Assembly (NCBI RefSeq): GCF_001314995.1 | Contig: NZ_CP012938.1 | Location: forward strand, 3,782,001-3,846,000 | Reading direction: 5' to 3' | Origin: Bacteroides ovatus | GTDB lineage: Bacteria > Bacteroidota > Bacteroidia > Bacteroidales > Bacteroidaceae | Length of the DNA: 64,000 nucleotides | Shown: piece after piece, positions 29,949 through 40,363 of the stretch | Position numbering within the stretch: the first letter of the stretch is position 1 | Layout of the letters: the number at the start of each line of letters is the position of its first letter | Made by a program: the position numbers and the translations under genes | The notes under the pieces: model-generated | What the model saw: only the letters and a program-made list of their open reading frames with translations | Databases searched by the model: none | What the model was told of the DNA's origin: nothing

Positions 29949-31799
29949 TTATTGGAATGGATTTTTAACAATCGTCGGATTGTTATTAATTACATCATCA
30001 GCAATGAATGAATAATAGTTGGACTGCTGGAAGGTTCTTGCCACCTTGAAACGTTCGGATCTGGTCTTTACGAAAATGTACTTGTCCTGATCCTGTGTTC
30101 CCGGTTTTGCCACTGCAATACGATAAGGATATAAACCATATACGATAGCTTTATCATTATCAGTATTTCCGTTCCAGGTAATATCAGCTATTCTCCATCG
30201 TTTCATATCAAAATAACGGTGATCTTCGAAAGCCAGTTCCACACGACGTTCGTTCTGAATCTTTTCTATTGTCAGGCTTGTTAAGCTGTTGGCCGGGAAA
30301 CCGGCACGCTGACGCAAACGGTTGATGTAGGGTAAAGCTGTCGGTTCGTCATTCAATTCGAAAGCAGCTTCGGCGGCATTCAAATAGATTTCACCCAAAC
30401 GGAACCAAGGCCACCAGTTTTCAGCGTAGTTACGGAGAGTGTAACCGGATGCCTCACTGATAAACTTACGGATGTAGAATCCGGTGTTGCTCACATTAGG
30501 ACTGTTGGTTTGAGGTCCGTCCTGCCCGACAAAAGTTTTATTATCTTCATAAAAACTTCCCAATTTCGAGTCTGTCAGTAAATCATAAGAACCGGTCTTA
30601 TCGTTCCAAACTGCTACTCCTGCCTGAATATCCACATCTTGATTTCTGAACTTGGAACCCGGATAGATAATCGTACCATACAAACGTGCATCCTTATTAG
30701 CAAAAATATCGCTTGGAGTGTCATATACTACATAATCATTACCATTTTTATAATGTAACGTTCCCGGAGTTCCATCCAGATAATCGAAAGCCTCTACCAA
30801 TCCTAGTGACGGGCCGATGCAAGAAGAGTTGTCGTTATCCTCTCTTAAATGATGAACTACATTATCATAACCGAAGCTATGCACCTTCAGAGGATTCTTA
30901 TAATCTTTCACCCAAATTGCTTCCTTATTCAGGGTCTTGTCCATAAGCATCTTGTAGAAGTTCACCCCTTTATCTGACTCCTTCTCATAAAGTTCATATC
31001 CACCTTTTGTGATAATCTCTTGCGAAGCTGTCAATGATTTGCGATAGTAATCATCTGCCATATCGGACGGAATGCCCACTTCTCCACCGGAAGTCACAAT
31101 ATTAGGAGTTTTCAGCGCGTTGTACTTAGCGATAGAACCGGCATACAACATAGCGCGACTTTCCAACGCTAACGCTGTGTAATAGTTGGCACGAGTCTGA
31201 CTGCCTTTATTACCCAATTGCGACTTAATCGCTTCACATTCACTATATACAAAATCATATATTTCGTGTTCCTTTGCACGCGGATTGCGTAAATAAGAAG
31301 GATCTCCGCTAAAGTCATACTCCAAAGTCGTTGTAATCAATGGTACACCACCCATACGTCTTACAAGCTCAAAATAAACGTAGGCGCGGATAAAACGGAA
31401 CTCTGCTTTGAACTGAAGTTTCTCATCTGCCGAAATATCGGTCCCATACTTATCGATATTCTCAATAGACATATTGATGTCACGTATCAGTCCGTAATCC
31501 CACCAGCGTCCGTAGTCGTTTCCATAACGCAGTTCGTTACGATAATTCTGATCTAATGTACCACAATACATCGCATCGTCTGTTTCACACATACCACCGG
31601 TATTGAAATCACCGTGCAACTGCGGAATACGATTATAAAGATTGGCCAACTGCGATTTAATCATGTTCGGATCATTCCATACCAACTCATTAGTAAGAAT
31701 GTTTTTGGGTTCTCTTTCGAACCAACTGTCACCACAACTCGACAACATGGAGGTGATGGCAGCTCCCATCAGAAGTATTTTTATAGATTTGCTTTTCAT
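29949..31799 (-). CDS. SusD-family glycan-binding lipoprotein (second PUL)
   Basis: 616 residues from ATG 31799 (MKSKSIKILLMGAAI, lipidation C22 in MLSSC); an in-frame ATG at 31805 adds two residues. SusD/RagB markers: SWFEREPKNILTNELVW near the N-terminus, AEFRFIRAYVYFELVRRMGG, and the C-terminal RLGEIYLNAAEAAFELND and ERRVELAFEDHRYFDMKRW. It partners the SusC encoded just upstream (14 bp between the genes) in capturing glycan at the outer membrane. Confidence 0.94.
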   Translation of the reverse strand: MKSKSIKILLMGAAITSMLSSCGDSWFEREPKNILTNELVWNDPNMIKSQLANLYNRIPQLHGDFNTGGMCETDDAMYCGTLDQNYRNELRYGNDYGRWWDYGLIRDINMSIENIDKYGTDISADEKLQFKAEFRFIRAYVYFELVRRMGGVPLITTTLEYDFSGDPSYLRNPRAKEHEIYDFVYSECEAIKSQLGNKGSQTRANYYTALALESRAMLYAGSIAKYNALKTPNIVTSGGEVGIPSDMADDYYRKSLTASQEIITKGGYELYEKESDKGVNFYKMLMDKTLNKEAIWVKDYKNPLKVHSFGYDNVVHHLREDNDNSSCIGPSLGLVEAFDYLDGTPGTLHYKNGNDYVVYDTPSDIFANKDARLYGTIIYPGSKFRNQDVDIQAGVAVWNDKTGSYDLLTDSKLGSFYEDNKTFVGQDGPQTNSPNVSNTGFYIRKFISEASGYTLRNYAENWWPWFRLGEIYLNAAEAAFELNDEPTALPYINRLRQRAGFPANSLTSLTIEKIQNERRVELAFEDHRYFDMKRWRIADITWNGNTDNDKAIVYGLYPYRIAVAKPGTQDQDKYIFVKTRSERFKVARTFQQSNYYSFIADDVINNNPTIVKNPFQ

Positions 31800-31813
31800 G
31801 ATCACTTTCGTTT

Positions 31814-34800
31814 TTAGTATGTAATATTAAATCCAAGGAGGAATGTACGTTGTTGCGGATATACCACTGCAGCTGCGGCAGTAATTTCAGGATCGACTCC
31901 AAACTTACCCACATTGTCGAACGAACACAAGTTAGAAACATTCGCATAAACACGTACCTTCTGTGCACGGATCGGTCTCAACAGTTGAGCCGGCAAGCTG
32001 TAACCCACTTCCAAGTTCTTGATACGCAGATAGCGTACATTGTGCAACCAAAAGTCACTATTCTTATTGTTATAGCTGAATTCACCTTTACGGATGGCCG
32101 GATAACGTCCCGGTATCCATTCACTATCCGGATCATACAAGTCGGCACGATGCCAACGGTCTTCCAACAAATAAACCGGAGAGTTTCCGTTGCCATGATA
32201 TGCATTGGCCAACTCATAGTTCTGTCTCCATCCTTGCATAGCACCACCGGAAAGGTCGATATTCAAGTCAATGCCCTTCCACTGCAAACCGATATTACCA
32301 CCAAATGACATGATAGGTGCCCAGCCTTCAGGATAACCGATAGGACGCTCATCCATACCATTGATGATGCCATCACCATTCACATCTTTATAGATAAAGT
32401 CACCAGGAAGCAGGGTGCGGTTATTATTTCCATCCAGGTTTACCGGATAATTACGAATTTCTTCTTCCGACTGGAACTGGCCGATTACCTGATATCCCCA
32501 ATAAATACCTCCCCAACGACCTTCTGCAGAATTGCGATATTCATCCCAGGAGTTATTAAAACGTGGTTTGTAAGTCTCAATACTTTTGTAACGTGAGAAA
32601 GTAAAATTACCGCTTACGGTATAATTCAAATCACCGATATGGTCGGTCCATGTAACCATACCCTCCGCACCGATATAAGCTTGTTTATTCAAGTTTTCAT
32701 TAGGTAACGAATAGCCTACTTCGCTCGGAAGCAATACATCATAGCGGGCAGCCGGCACACCAGTAATATCCTTACGGAAAGCATCGGCTGTGATCTTCAA
32801 ACGATTATTGAACATGGTCAGGTCAAAACCGATATTCGATGTCGTATTCTTAGTCCAGGATAAGTTTGTAATAGGTAATCCTCTTTGGTTCAATCCGGTA
32901 ACCAGCTCGCCATCCAATACAGCATTACCATTATTCCAAGTATAACCACTCAAGTAATCGAACAACTTTACATCTTTTTCTGTACCTGTCTGACCGATAG
33001 AAGCACGAATCTTTAAATCATCTACAACTGGTCTCAACTTTTCAAAGAATTTCTCTTCCGAGATTCTCCAACCGATAGATACACCCGGGAAGAATCCCCA
33101 ACGATTATTCGCTGCATAAAGATAAGAGCCATCATAGCGAGCCAATAATTCAATCAGATATTTGTGAGCAAAATCGTAATTGATACGACCAATCCATCCG
33201 GCACGTGCCTCGTAACTCCATTCATCACCGAAACTGTTAAGTTCATCGAACTGCAATAGCGGCAAATAGTCGGTAGAAGGTTCTGTTCCATAAGTCTTCT
33301 TAGTCCAATCGTAATCGGAGGCTTCATAACCCAAAACAGCCGAAATATTGTGGTTCTTAATCTGTTTGGCATAATTCAATTGTAACTGCATATAACGCGC
33401 AGGAACGCTACGATCAATTTGACTTCTCCAACGTCCTACGGCAGGAGTTCCATTATAAGTATCTTTCTCTTTATCGTAGGTATAAATCTGATAAGCATAT
33501 TGATAACCGTCAAAACGACTGTTAGTATAATTGTACGAGAAAGTAGCCTTTGCAGTCAAACCAAATGAGAAATCATACTGCGCATAAGCATTGATATTGG
33601 CATTACGAGTCAGATTATCTTTATAGCCGGCAATATCACGGCTGAAAGCTGCCGGATTGTAACCATTCTCATGTACATTATTGATATACTCCGGATTATC
33701 ATTAGCATAAGGACTTTCAATCGGTTGCATTTTGAACATAGACAAAATAGCCGAATAATATCCATCACCGCCAGGCAAACCTACATCTTCGGTCTTTTCG
33801 TATTTACCGCTGATCTGTGCACCGATCGTAAAACGATCTGTAATCTTTGTATCAATATTCAACTGAAGGTTGGTACGTTCGTATTTGAAGTCGCGCATCA
33901 TGGCATCCTGTCCGGTATGGGCTACAGAAAGGTAGTAATTGGTCCTTTCAGAACCACCCGTCACGTTAGCGTTAATGTGGTACTGTGGCACATTTTTTCT
34001 CATCACCATATCATAATAGTCATAACTCTTATATCCCGGTTCCGTACCGGCTTCCCATTTCGCCAGTTCTTCGGGGCTATATAGCTTGCTTGGATCTTCG
34101 CCTCTGTTCTGCGCTGCTTCAGCCAACCCTCTTACATATTGTCCTGCATTTGCCAGTTTCGGGAAACGGGTCAGGTTTTGCCAGCCATAATATCCATTTA
34201 CATTGATACTTACCTTATCATTCTTTTTACCTTTCTTGGTGGTTACCAAAACCACACCATTTGATGCACGCAAACCGTAGATAGCAGCAGAAGCATCCTT
34301 CAAGACTGTGATACTTTCAATATCTTCAATGTTTAGAGCATTAAAGACATCACTACCGGAAACATCCGATACCTGCAACCAGTCACGACTATTCATACCT
34401 CCATAAGGAATACCATCAATTACAAACAGCGGACTACCCATATTACGAATTTCGAGATTAATTCCCCTACCCGGACGAGCATCCACAGCACGTGTAGATA
34501 CACCTGCTATTTTACCGGACAACGCTCCGGCAGTGGTGGTAGAAACAGAACGTGTCAACGCATCAGACTTGACATCACTGATTGCTCCGGTCAAACTTTT
34601 CTTGGTTTGTGTACCATAACCTACCACTACAACTTCATCCAAAGTTTCGGTATCTTCTTCAAGAACAATCTGAAGACGTGCCTTTTCGCCAATCTTCACT
34701 TCTTTAGTCTTATAACCAATAAACGAGACTGCCAGTGTTCCATTCTTATCATCTACATTGATTGTAAAATTACCATCGATGTCTGTAATTGTCCCATTAG

Positions 34801-34945
34801 AAGTTCCCTTTACAGTTACATTGGCACCAATGATATCCTCTCCCCTTACATCAGCTACATGTCCTGTAACTTGTGTTTGTGCAAATGCAACAGCAGACAG
34901 AAACAGCTGTATGATACATATGCATAAGATTCTTAAATACCTCAT
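31814..34945 (-). CDS. SusC-family TonB-dependent outer-membrane transporter (second PUL)
   Basis: 1,043 residues. Signal peptide about 1-22, carboxypeptidase-regulatory-like domain (VTGHVADVRGEDIIGANVTV), SusC signature DEVVVVGYGTQTKKSLTGAI, plug (LFVIDGIPYGGMNSRDW) and barrel ending GFNITY. It is the first gene of its operon, with a -7 box 46 bp upstream and a pair of direct repeats beyond it that may bind the divergent HTCS regulator. The SusC/D sequences differ clearly from those of the xyloglucan locus, so a different substrate is expected. Confidence 0.95.
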   Translation of the reverse strand: MRYLRILCICIIQLFLSAVAFAQTQVTGHVADVRGEDIIGANVTVKGTSNGTITDIDGNFTINVDDKNGTLAVSFIGYKTKEVKIGEKARLQIVLEEDTETLDEVVVVGYGTQTKKSLTGAISDVKSDALTRSVSTTTAGALSGKIAGVSTRAVDARPGRGINLEIRNMGSPLFVIDGIPYGGMNSRDWLQVSDVSGSDVFNALNIEDIESITVLKDASAAIYGLRASNGVVLVTTKKGKKNDKVSINVNGYYGWQNLTRFPKLANAGQYVRGLAEAAQNRGEDPSKLYSPEELAKWEAGTEPGYKSYDYYDMVMRKNVPQYHINANVTGGSERTNYYLSVAHTGQDAMMRDFKYERTNLQLNIDTKITDRFTIGAQISGKYEKTEDVGLPGGDGYYSAILSMFKMQPIESPYANDNPEYINNVHENGYNPAAFSRDIAGYKDNLTRNANINAYAQYDFSFGLTAKATFSYNYTNSRFDGYQYAYQIYTYDKEKDTYNGTPAVGRWRSQIDRSVPARYMQLQLNYAKQIKNHNISAVLGYEASDYDWTKKTYGTEPSTDYLPLLQFDELNSFGDEWSYEARAGWIGRINYDFAHKYLIELLARYDGSYLYAANNRWGFFPGVSIGWRISEEKFFEKLRPVVDDLKIRASIGQTGTEKDVKLFDYLSGYTWNNGNAVLDGELVTGLNQRGLPITNLSWTKNTTSNIGFDLTMFNNRLKITADAFRKDITGVPAARYDVLLPSEVGYSLPNENLNKQAYIGAEGMVTWTDHIGDLNYTVSGNFTFSRYKSIETYKPRFNNSWDEYRNSAEGRWGGIYWGYQVIGQFQSEEEIRNYPVNLDGNNNRTLLPGDFIYKDVNGDGIINGMDERPIGYPEGWAPIMSFGGNIGLQWKGIDLNIDLSGGAMQGWRQNYELANAYHGNGNSPVYLLEDRWHRADLYDPDSEWIPGRYPAIRKGEFSYNNKNSDFWLHNVRYLRIKNLEVGYSLPAQLLRPIRAQKVRVYANVSNLCSFDNVGKFGVDPEITAAAAVVYPQQRTFLLGFNITY

Positions 34946-34991
34946 AAATTAGAATTTAAAGATTAAACATTTTTTGTTGTTTTTTCGAACA

Positions 34992-34999
34992 CAAATATA
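34992..34999 (-). promoter_or_regulatory. Promoter -7 box of second SusC operon
   Basis: Minus strand TATATTTG, matching TAnnTTTG. The direct repeats at 35027-35058 begin at its -33 region, as expected for an activator contacting RNA polymerase. Confidence 0.6.
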
Positions 35000-35026
35000 C
35001 GTCATTGATATAGACTGAATAAACAA

Positions 35027-35058
35027 AAATCATGCAGAAGAACTACACAAATCATGCA
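35027..35058. promoter_or_regulatory. Direct-repeat candidate binding site for the HTCS regulator
   Basis: AAATCATGCA occurs at 35027-35036 and again at 35049-35058, 22 bp apart (about two helical turns). AraC-type domains bind such direct repeats. The pair sits between the divergent susC and HTCS promoters, immediately upstream of the susC -33 region. Confidence 0.5.
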
Positions 35059-35096
35059 ATGAACGATTTGTATACTCTAAATAAAATATTTATTCC

Positions 35097-35104
35097 TATT
35101 TTTG
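35097..35104 (+). promoter_or_regulatory. Promoter -7 box of second HTCS gene
   Basis: TATTTTTG on the plus strand, 31 bp before the start codon. Confidence 0.55.
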
Positions 35105-35135
35105 GACTTGTAATTGAAACAAATAAGCACGAGTT

Positions 35136-38100
35136 ATGAAAAAACACATTGCTTCTATTCTATTTTTATTCTTGTTATCAACTTTTCAGTTGATAGCCCA
35201 GTCTCATTCCGTAAAAAGATTGGGGATAGAGCAAGGATTATCAAATAATTATGTAGTCAGCATTACACAAGATAAACAAGGGTTCTTATGGTTTGCCACA
35301 GAAGAAGGACTTAATAAGTTTGACGGTACCCGTTTTATTACTTACTATAAAAATGATTTGGCACATAACAATCAGGGAATCACCGGCAACAAGCTTAACC
35401 GGGTGTATGCTGACACGAAACGTCCTATTATTTGGATAGCCACTCAACGAGACGGACTAAATGCATATAATTATAATGAGCAAACATTTACCGCTTATCA
35501 GCATAGCCCGAAAAATCCACATAGTTTGATTACGAATGACGTAACAGACATTTCTCCTTCCACTCAACATGATGATGGTTTATGGATTAGTACCTATTAT
35601 AGAGGTATAGAATATCTTGATATCACCAGCGGACAATTCACTCATTATAATAAAAGTACAGTTCCCAGTCTGCCTTGCGACCAGACATGGACAGTATTGG
35701 ACGGAGGTGATGGAAATTTGTATATCGGGCATGTCGGAAGCGGGTTCAGTATTTTCTCTCCAAAAGATAAAAGTGTAAAAAACTTCCGGAACGAAGCCGG
35801 AAACCCAATGAGTTTGCCTGGTAATGATGTGTTTTGTATTATAAAAGACGCAAATGGAAATATCTGGTTAGGTACAAATAACGGATTGGCTCTATATGAT
35901 GATGCTAATGAAAACTTCATAACGTTCAAAAACAACAAGAATGACAAGTATGCTACTTTATGCAGCCGTATATTATCTATCCGCCAACTGAAAGATAATA
36001 GGCTTTGGATTGCTTCAGAACTCAATGGCATTGCCATATTAAACCTTAAACAGAGTATGTTCCTCTCGCCAGAGGAGATTTCTCTTGAATATATACAGGA
36101 GGGTGCTGATAACCGAAGTCTTTCTAATGCAAGTGCCCGATGTATATTCCAGGATTCTTTTGATAATATTTGGATAGGGACATGGGGAGGAGGGATCAAC
36201 TTTATCAGTAGTAAACCACCTTTGTTCACCACATTGAGCTATTCCCCTATTCCAAACAATGAGAACGGTTTGAACAACAAAGTAGCCAGTAGCCTCTGTA
36301 TGGACAGACAAGGACGGGTTTGGATCGGAACAGACGGTGGAGGAATCAATGTATTTGAAGGAGAGAAACGTATCGCTATCCATAAAAAAGAGAGTGGAAA
36401 TATTCCTTCGAATTTTATATTAGCCTCTTTGCAGGATTCAAAAGGTAATTTATGGTTTGGTTCCTACCAAGGGGGAATCAGCTATTATGATAACCGGAAT
36501 AAAAAATTCCGTTCCATCTCTCTTATGGGGCAATCTAATCTGGATGTCCGTACGATCTATGAAGACACCCAGCACAACATTTGGGTAGGATACAGTGGAG
36601 GGATTGTTATATTGAACCCTCTTACAATGGAGATTATCCGACATTACAATACAGAAAACAGCGAACTACAAAGTGACTTTATACGCTCCATAGCTCAAGA
36701 TGAGAAAGGACGTTTCTGGATTGGGAGTTTCGGAGACGGACTTGGTATATACACCCCGGACTTACAAAAAATCAAAACGTTCACTCAAAGGGATGGTTTC
36801 TGTTCCAATACTGTCAACCAGATCATACAAGATAAACAAAAAAGAATGTGGATAGGAACAGGAGAGGGATTGGTTTGTTTCCTGTCTACCGATGAACTGA
36901 ATTATAAGACTTATCAACGGAAAGACGGCCTGATCAATACAAATATCTGCGCTATAGCAGAAGACAAAAAAGGAAATATCTGGTTTAGTAACAACAAAGG
37001 TATCAGCTGTTATGTTACAAGCAAAGACTGTTTTTACAATTATAGTCACTCTGATGATGTACCGGCAGGAAGTTTCTCAAGCAGTTGTGTTACACAAAAC
37101 AAGAACGGATGGATTTATTTCGGTTCTATCAATGGAGTATGCTGTTTCAATCCCGATATCACCATGAACGAACAACCAGCTCCGGCAGCAGTTATCACAG
37201 AAATGAAAATACTCGGACGATTGAGCAATCTGGAAAACAATGACATGATTATCAATTTATCCAAAGGACAGAATGTAGAATTAAGTCATGCGCAAAATAG
37301 CTTTGGACTTACATTTAACGTACAAAACTACTCACTAGTCAACCAAGTGGAATATGTTTATATGCTGAAAGGGCTTGAAAACTCATGGTACACCGTCAAT
37401 GAGAACAACAGCGTCACTTTCCGAAACATTCCTCCGGGAAAATATGAATTCCTCATCAAAGCAAGGGTACATAATCAGGAATGGCCCGAAGAAGCTACTT
37501 CACTTACCATCCGTGTCAATCCCCCTCTTTGGTTGACATGGTGGGCAAAGCTTATCTATATTTTGGTATCTATCAGCATCATTTATCTTATCCTGCATGC
37601 ATATAAAAAGAAGCTGGATTTGGAAAGCCTCTATACGCTGGAAAAGAAAAACCATGAGCAAGAACAGGAATTGAATCAAGAACGTCTGCGATTCTATACC
37701 AATATCACCCATGAGCTGCGTACGCCGTTGACCTTAATCCTCGGTCCTCTGGAAGATATGCAAAAAGAGACCTCACTTCCGGTAAAACAAGCCCAAAAGT
37801 TATCTGTCATCCATCAGAGTGCACTACGGCTGCTCAACTTGATTAATCAAATACTGGAATTCCGGAAGACAGAGACACAAAACAAGAAATTATGTGTCAG
37901 CAAAGGCAATATCGCTCCTCTGATCTATGAGATAGGGCTTAAATACAAAGAACTAAATCAAAAGACCAAGATTGATTTCCAGATTCAGATAGAGAAAGAA
38001 GAAATGCTCCTTTTCTTTGATAAGGAAATCATTACCATCGTTTTGGACAACCTGATTTCCAATGCGATCAAATATACGGAACAGGGACGCGTCACTCTAA

Positions 38101-39254
38101 GTTTGTATCAGACAATGCGCAATGAAGTTGCTTATACAGAGATAAAAGTCAGTGATACAGGATATGGAATTTCTGCTGAAGCCCTGCCACATATTTTTGA
38201 CCGTTATTATCAGGAAAGCGGCAAGCATCAGGCATCCGGAACAGGCATTGGCTTGGCCCTAGTGAAGAATCTGGTCACCCTGCATGAAGGAGAAATCCGG
38301 GCAGAAAGTATGCAAAACGAAGGAAGTACTTTCTATATCAGCCTATTGACGGATAATATCTATCCCAATGCCTTACACGCAGATTCTACAGAACCGATTC
38401 AAGAAGATACGAATCAGGAAGCAAGCCTTGAATATCCACAAGAAACCACACTGGATACCGGTAAACCGATCCTGTTGATTGTAGAAGACAATGAAGAGAT
38501 ACAGAAATATATCGCCGAGTCCTTCGCAGATTCGTTCGAAGTACTCACCGCCTACAATGGAGAAGAAGGGAAGCAACAAGCTCTTAGCCGCATCCCAGAT
38601 ATTGTAGTCAGCGATATTATGATGCCTGTCATGGACGGTATCACTCTCTGCCGGCAATTGAAAGAAGACGTACGGACCAGTCATATCCCTGTCATCCTAT
38701 TGACAGCCAAAGATTCTCTGCAAGATAAAGAAGAAGGATACGAGGTAGGAGCCGATTCTTATCTGACAAAGCCTTTCAGTGCTTCTCTGCTACGCAGCCG
38801 TATCAATAATCTGCTGGAATCAAGAAAGAAACTGATAGCTCAATTCCAGACACAATCCGTTCCGGGCAATCAGGCAGATTTAAAAGAAAAACATATCGTA
38901 ATCGCTGAAGCTCTAAGCAAGCTGGATAATGAATTTATTGAAAAAATCACCCTTTTAATCGAAGAAAACCTCTCTTCGGAGAAGATTGATATTACCTATC
39001 TTTCAGACAAGATGTGTATGAGCGGTTCCACCCTCTACCGGAAAATGAAAGCACTGACAGGATTATCGACCAACGAATATATCCGGAAAGTGAAAATGCA
39101 GAATGCAGAACGTTTATTGCTTGAAGGGAAGTTCAACATCTCTGAAATCGCCTATAAAGTAGGAATGAACAGTACGGGGTATTTCCGTCAATGCTTTAAA
39201 GAGGAATTTGGCGTCTCGCCTTCGGATTACCTGAAGCAGATTATACAATCTTGA
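35136..39254 (+). CDS. Hybrid two-component system regulator (HTCS) of the second PUL
   Basis: 1,372 residues with signal peptide (ends QLIAQ). Periplasmic propeller repeats (DKQGFLWFATEEGLNKFDG, DRQGRVWIGTDGGGINVF), Y_Y_Y domain, membrane segment about 799-823, histidine kinase with H859 in FYTNITHELRT and ATPase motif GTGIGLALVKN, receiver with D1160 in DIVVSDIMMPVMDG, C-terminal AraC-type domain (ISEIAYKVGMNSTGYFRQ). It is divergent from the SusC operon and almost certainly its regulator, sensing an oligosaccharide in the periplasm. All phosphorelay residues are present. Confidence 0.95.
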   Translation: MKKHIASILFLFLLSTFQLIAQSHSVKRLGIEQGLSNNYVVSITQDKQGFLWFATEEGLNKFDGTRFITYYKNDLAHNNQGITGNKLNRVYADTKRPIIWIATQRDGLNAYNYNEQTFTAYQHSPKNPHSLITNDVTDISPSTQHDDGLWISTYYRGIEYLDITSGQFTHYNKSTVPSLPCDQTWTVLDGGDGNLYIGHVGSGFSIFSPKDKSVKNFRNEAGNPMSLPGNDVFCIIKDANGNIWLGTNNGLALYDDANENFITFKNNKNDKYATLCSRILSIRQLKDNRLWIASELNGIAILNLKQSMFLSPEEISLEYIQEGADNRSLSNASARCIFQDSFDNIWIGTWGGGINFISSKPPLFTTLSYSPIPNNENGLNNKVASSLCMDRQGRVWIGTDGGGINVFEGEKRIAIHKKESGNIPSNFILASLQDSKGNLWFGSYQGGISYYDNRNKKFRSISLMGQSNLDVRTIYEDTQHNIWVGYSGGIVILNPLTMEIIRHYNTENSELQSDFIRSIAQDEKGRFWIGSFGDGLGIYTPDLQKIKTFTQRDGFCSNTVNQIIQDKQKRMWIGTGEGLVCFLSTDELNYKTYQRKDGLINTNICAIAEDKKGNIWFSNNKGISCYVTSKDCFYNYSHSDDVPAGSFSSSCVTQNKNGWIYFGSINGVCCFNPDITMNEQPAPAAVITEMKILGRLSNLENNDMIINLSKGQNVELSHAQNSFGLTFNVQNYSLVNQVEYVYMLKGLENSWYTVNENNSVTFRNIPPGKYEFLIKARVHNQEWPEEATSLTIRVNPPLWLTWWAKLIYILVSISIIYLILHAYKKKLDLESLYTLEKKNHEQEQELNQERLRFYTNITHELRTPLTLILGPLEDMQKETSLPVKQAQKLSVIHQSALRLLNLINQILEFRKTETQNKKLCVSKGNIAPLIYEIGLKYKELNQKTKIDFQIQIEKEEMLLFFDKEIITIVLDNLISNAIKYTEQGRVTLSLYQTMRNEVAYTEIKVSDTGYGISAEALPHIFDRYYQESGKHQASGTGIGLALVKNLVTLHEGEIRAESMQNEGSTFYISLLTDNIYPNALHADSTEPIQEDTNQEASLEYPQETTLDTGKPILLIVEDNEEIQKYIAESFADSFEVLTAYNGEEGKQQALSRIPDIVVSDIMMPVMDGITLCRQLKEDVRTSHIPVILLTAKDSLQDKEEGYEVGADSYLTKPFSASLLRSRINNLLESRKKLIAQFQTQSVPGNQADLKEKHIVIAEALSKLDNEFIEKITLLIEENLSSEKIDITYLSDKMCMSGSTLYRKMKALTGLSTNEYIRKVKMQNAERLLLEGKFNISEIAYKVGMNSTGYFRQCFKEEFGVSPSDYLKQIIQS

Positions 39255-39265
39255 GAAAGGAAGAT

Positions 39266-39336
39266 GTATCAGAAGTAGAATTTACTTTCATGTTGCTCTA
39301 TCATTCAGAACAATAATGAAAAATCCCTTCTGATAC
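39266..39336. repeat. Distant inverted repeat after HTCS gene
   Basis: GTATCAGAAG at 39266-39275 is exactly inverted at 39327-39336, 51 bp apart, between the convergent HTCS and GH18 stops. It may form a long hairpin that ends both transcripts, but no U tract follows directly. Confidence 0.35.
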
Positions 39337-39371
39337 CTCCCAATAGGAAACTCTGCGACCTGTAGGGGAGG

Positions 39372-40334
39372 TCATTTTCTTAATTCCTCAACCATCGCTT
39401 TGAGCAATGATTTAGAATCATCCAGCGGCAAATCTGTGGCTAAATCCCAACTCATCATGCCTTTCAGTCCTTGCTCCATCGCATAACGGGTCTTAGTGCG
39501 GATATTGTCCTGTCCGTCAAACACATATTTCTCTCCCTTATATATTACTTCATTTTGTGCAGGTTCCGTAATCAGTCCCTCTTGTACAAAACTGAAATAA
39601 GCCTCTGTCTTCTTCGAATTATCCTTTGTCACACCATAGAAAGGAACTCCTGCCACCAGTTTTTCCTTCGGAATGCCATACTCCAATACCATCTGTATAT
39701 CCGAACAATATTTTTCTATTGGAAAACGAACCGGTGAAGGACCATAGCACTGAAGTGAAATAAAATCAACTGCTTCAATAGCTTCCTTACTAATCTTATA
39801 ACAAACAGGATGCAGAGATACACTGAAAAGATACTTGTTTCCCAACACTTCCCGCATCTTCAGAATAGCCAAACTATAATCTTTATATTCTTTCTCATTT
39901 TCTGCCCACTCAAAATCAAGATCAATGCCATCCAGTTTATTCTTTTCCAGTACAGTCTTTATGTTCTTTGCAAACGTCGTACGAGCGGCCTCATCGGCCA
40001 CCATCGCTTTCCATTCGCCACTGGAAGCTCCCAAACGTATTTTCACTTTTGTACCTTTTACTTTTGCACGAACCGATTTAATCAAACCTGCCCAAGTGGT
40101 CATCCCTTTTCCCTGAAATACACGCGGATTCTCGAATGACAATGATCCGTCTTTATTAGGATGAACATTCAAGAAAATAAGGTCGTCACTTGCCCGCAAG
40201 CTTTCTGTAGAAATACGACCACGGTTGTAAAAATTACCCCGCACATAAGAACTGACCATATAGTCTTGTTGTGCAAACAATGATAATCCAACAAACACAA
40301 AAAGGAAGAATACAATTTTTCTTAGCATTAGCAT
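39372..40334 (-). CDS. GH18 family glycoside hydrolase (chitinase or endo-N-acetylglucosaminidase type)
   Basis: 320 residues with signal peptide ending LSLFAQ. The GH18 signature is complete: KLDGIDLDFEW, with the catalytic E142 as the last acid of the DxxDxDxE pattern; SLQCYGPSPV and MMSWDLATD are the usual later strands. GH18 enzymes hydrolyse beta-1,4-GlcNAc bonds in chitin-type chains or N-glycan cores with substrate assistance. A single barrel with no binding module is seen. It has its own -7 box, is convergent with the second HTCS gene and may not belong to that PUL. Start 40334 or the in-frame ATG at 40328. Confidence 0.87.
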   Translation of the reverse strand: MLMLRKIVFFLFVFVGLSLFAQQDYMVSSYVRGNFYNRGRISTESLRASDDLIFLNVHPNKDGSLSFENPRVFQGKGMTTWAGLIKSVRAKVKGTKVKIRLGASSGEWKAMVADEAARTTFAKNIKTVLEKNKLDGIDLDFEWAENEKEYKDYSLAILKMREVLGNKYLFSVSLHPVCYKISKEAIEAVDFISLQCYGPSPVRFPIEKYCSDIQMVLEYGIPKEKLVAGVPFYGVTKDNSKKTEAYFSFVQEGLITEPAQNEVIYKGEKYVFDGQDNIRTKTRYAMEQGLKGMMSWDLATDLPLDDSKSLLKAMVEELRK

Positions 40335-40363
40335 AATGATTGATAATTAAAACGTTTAGATCG

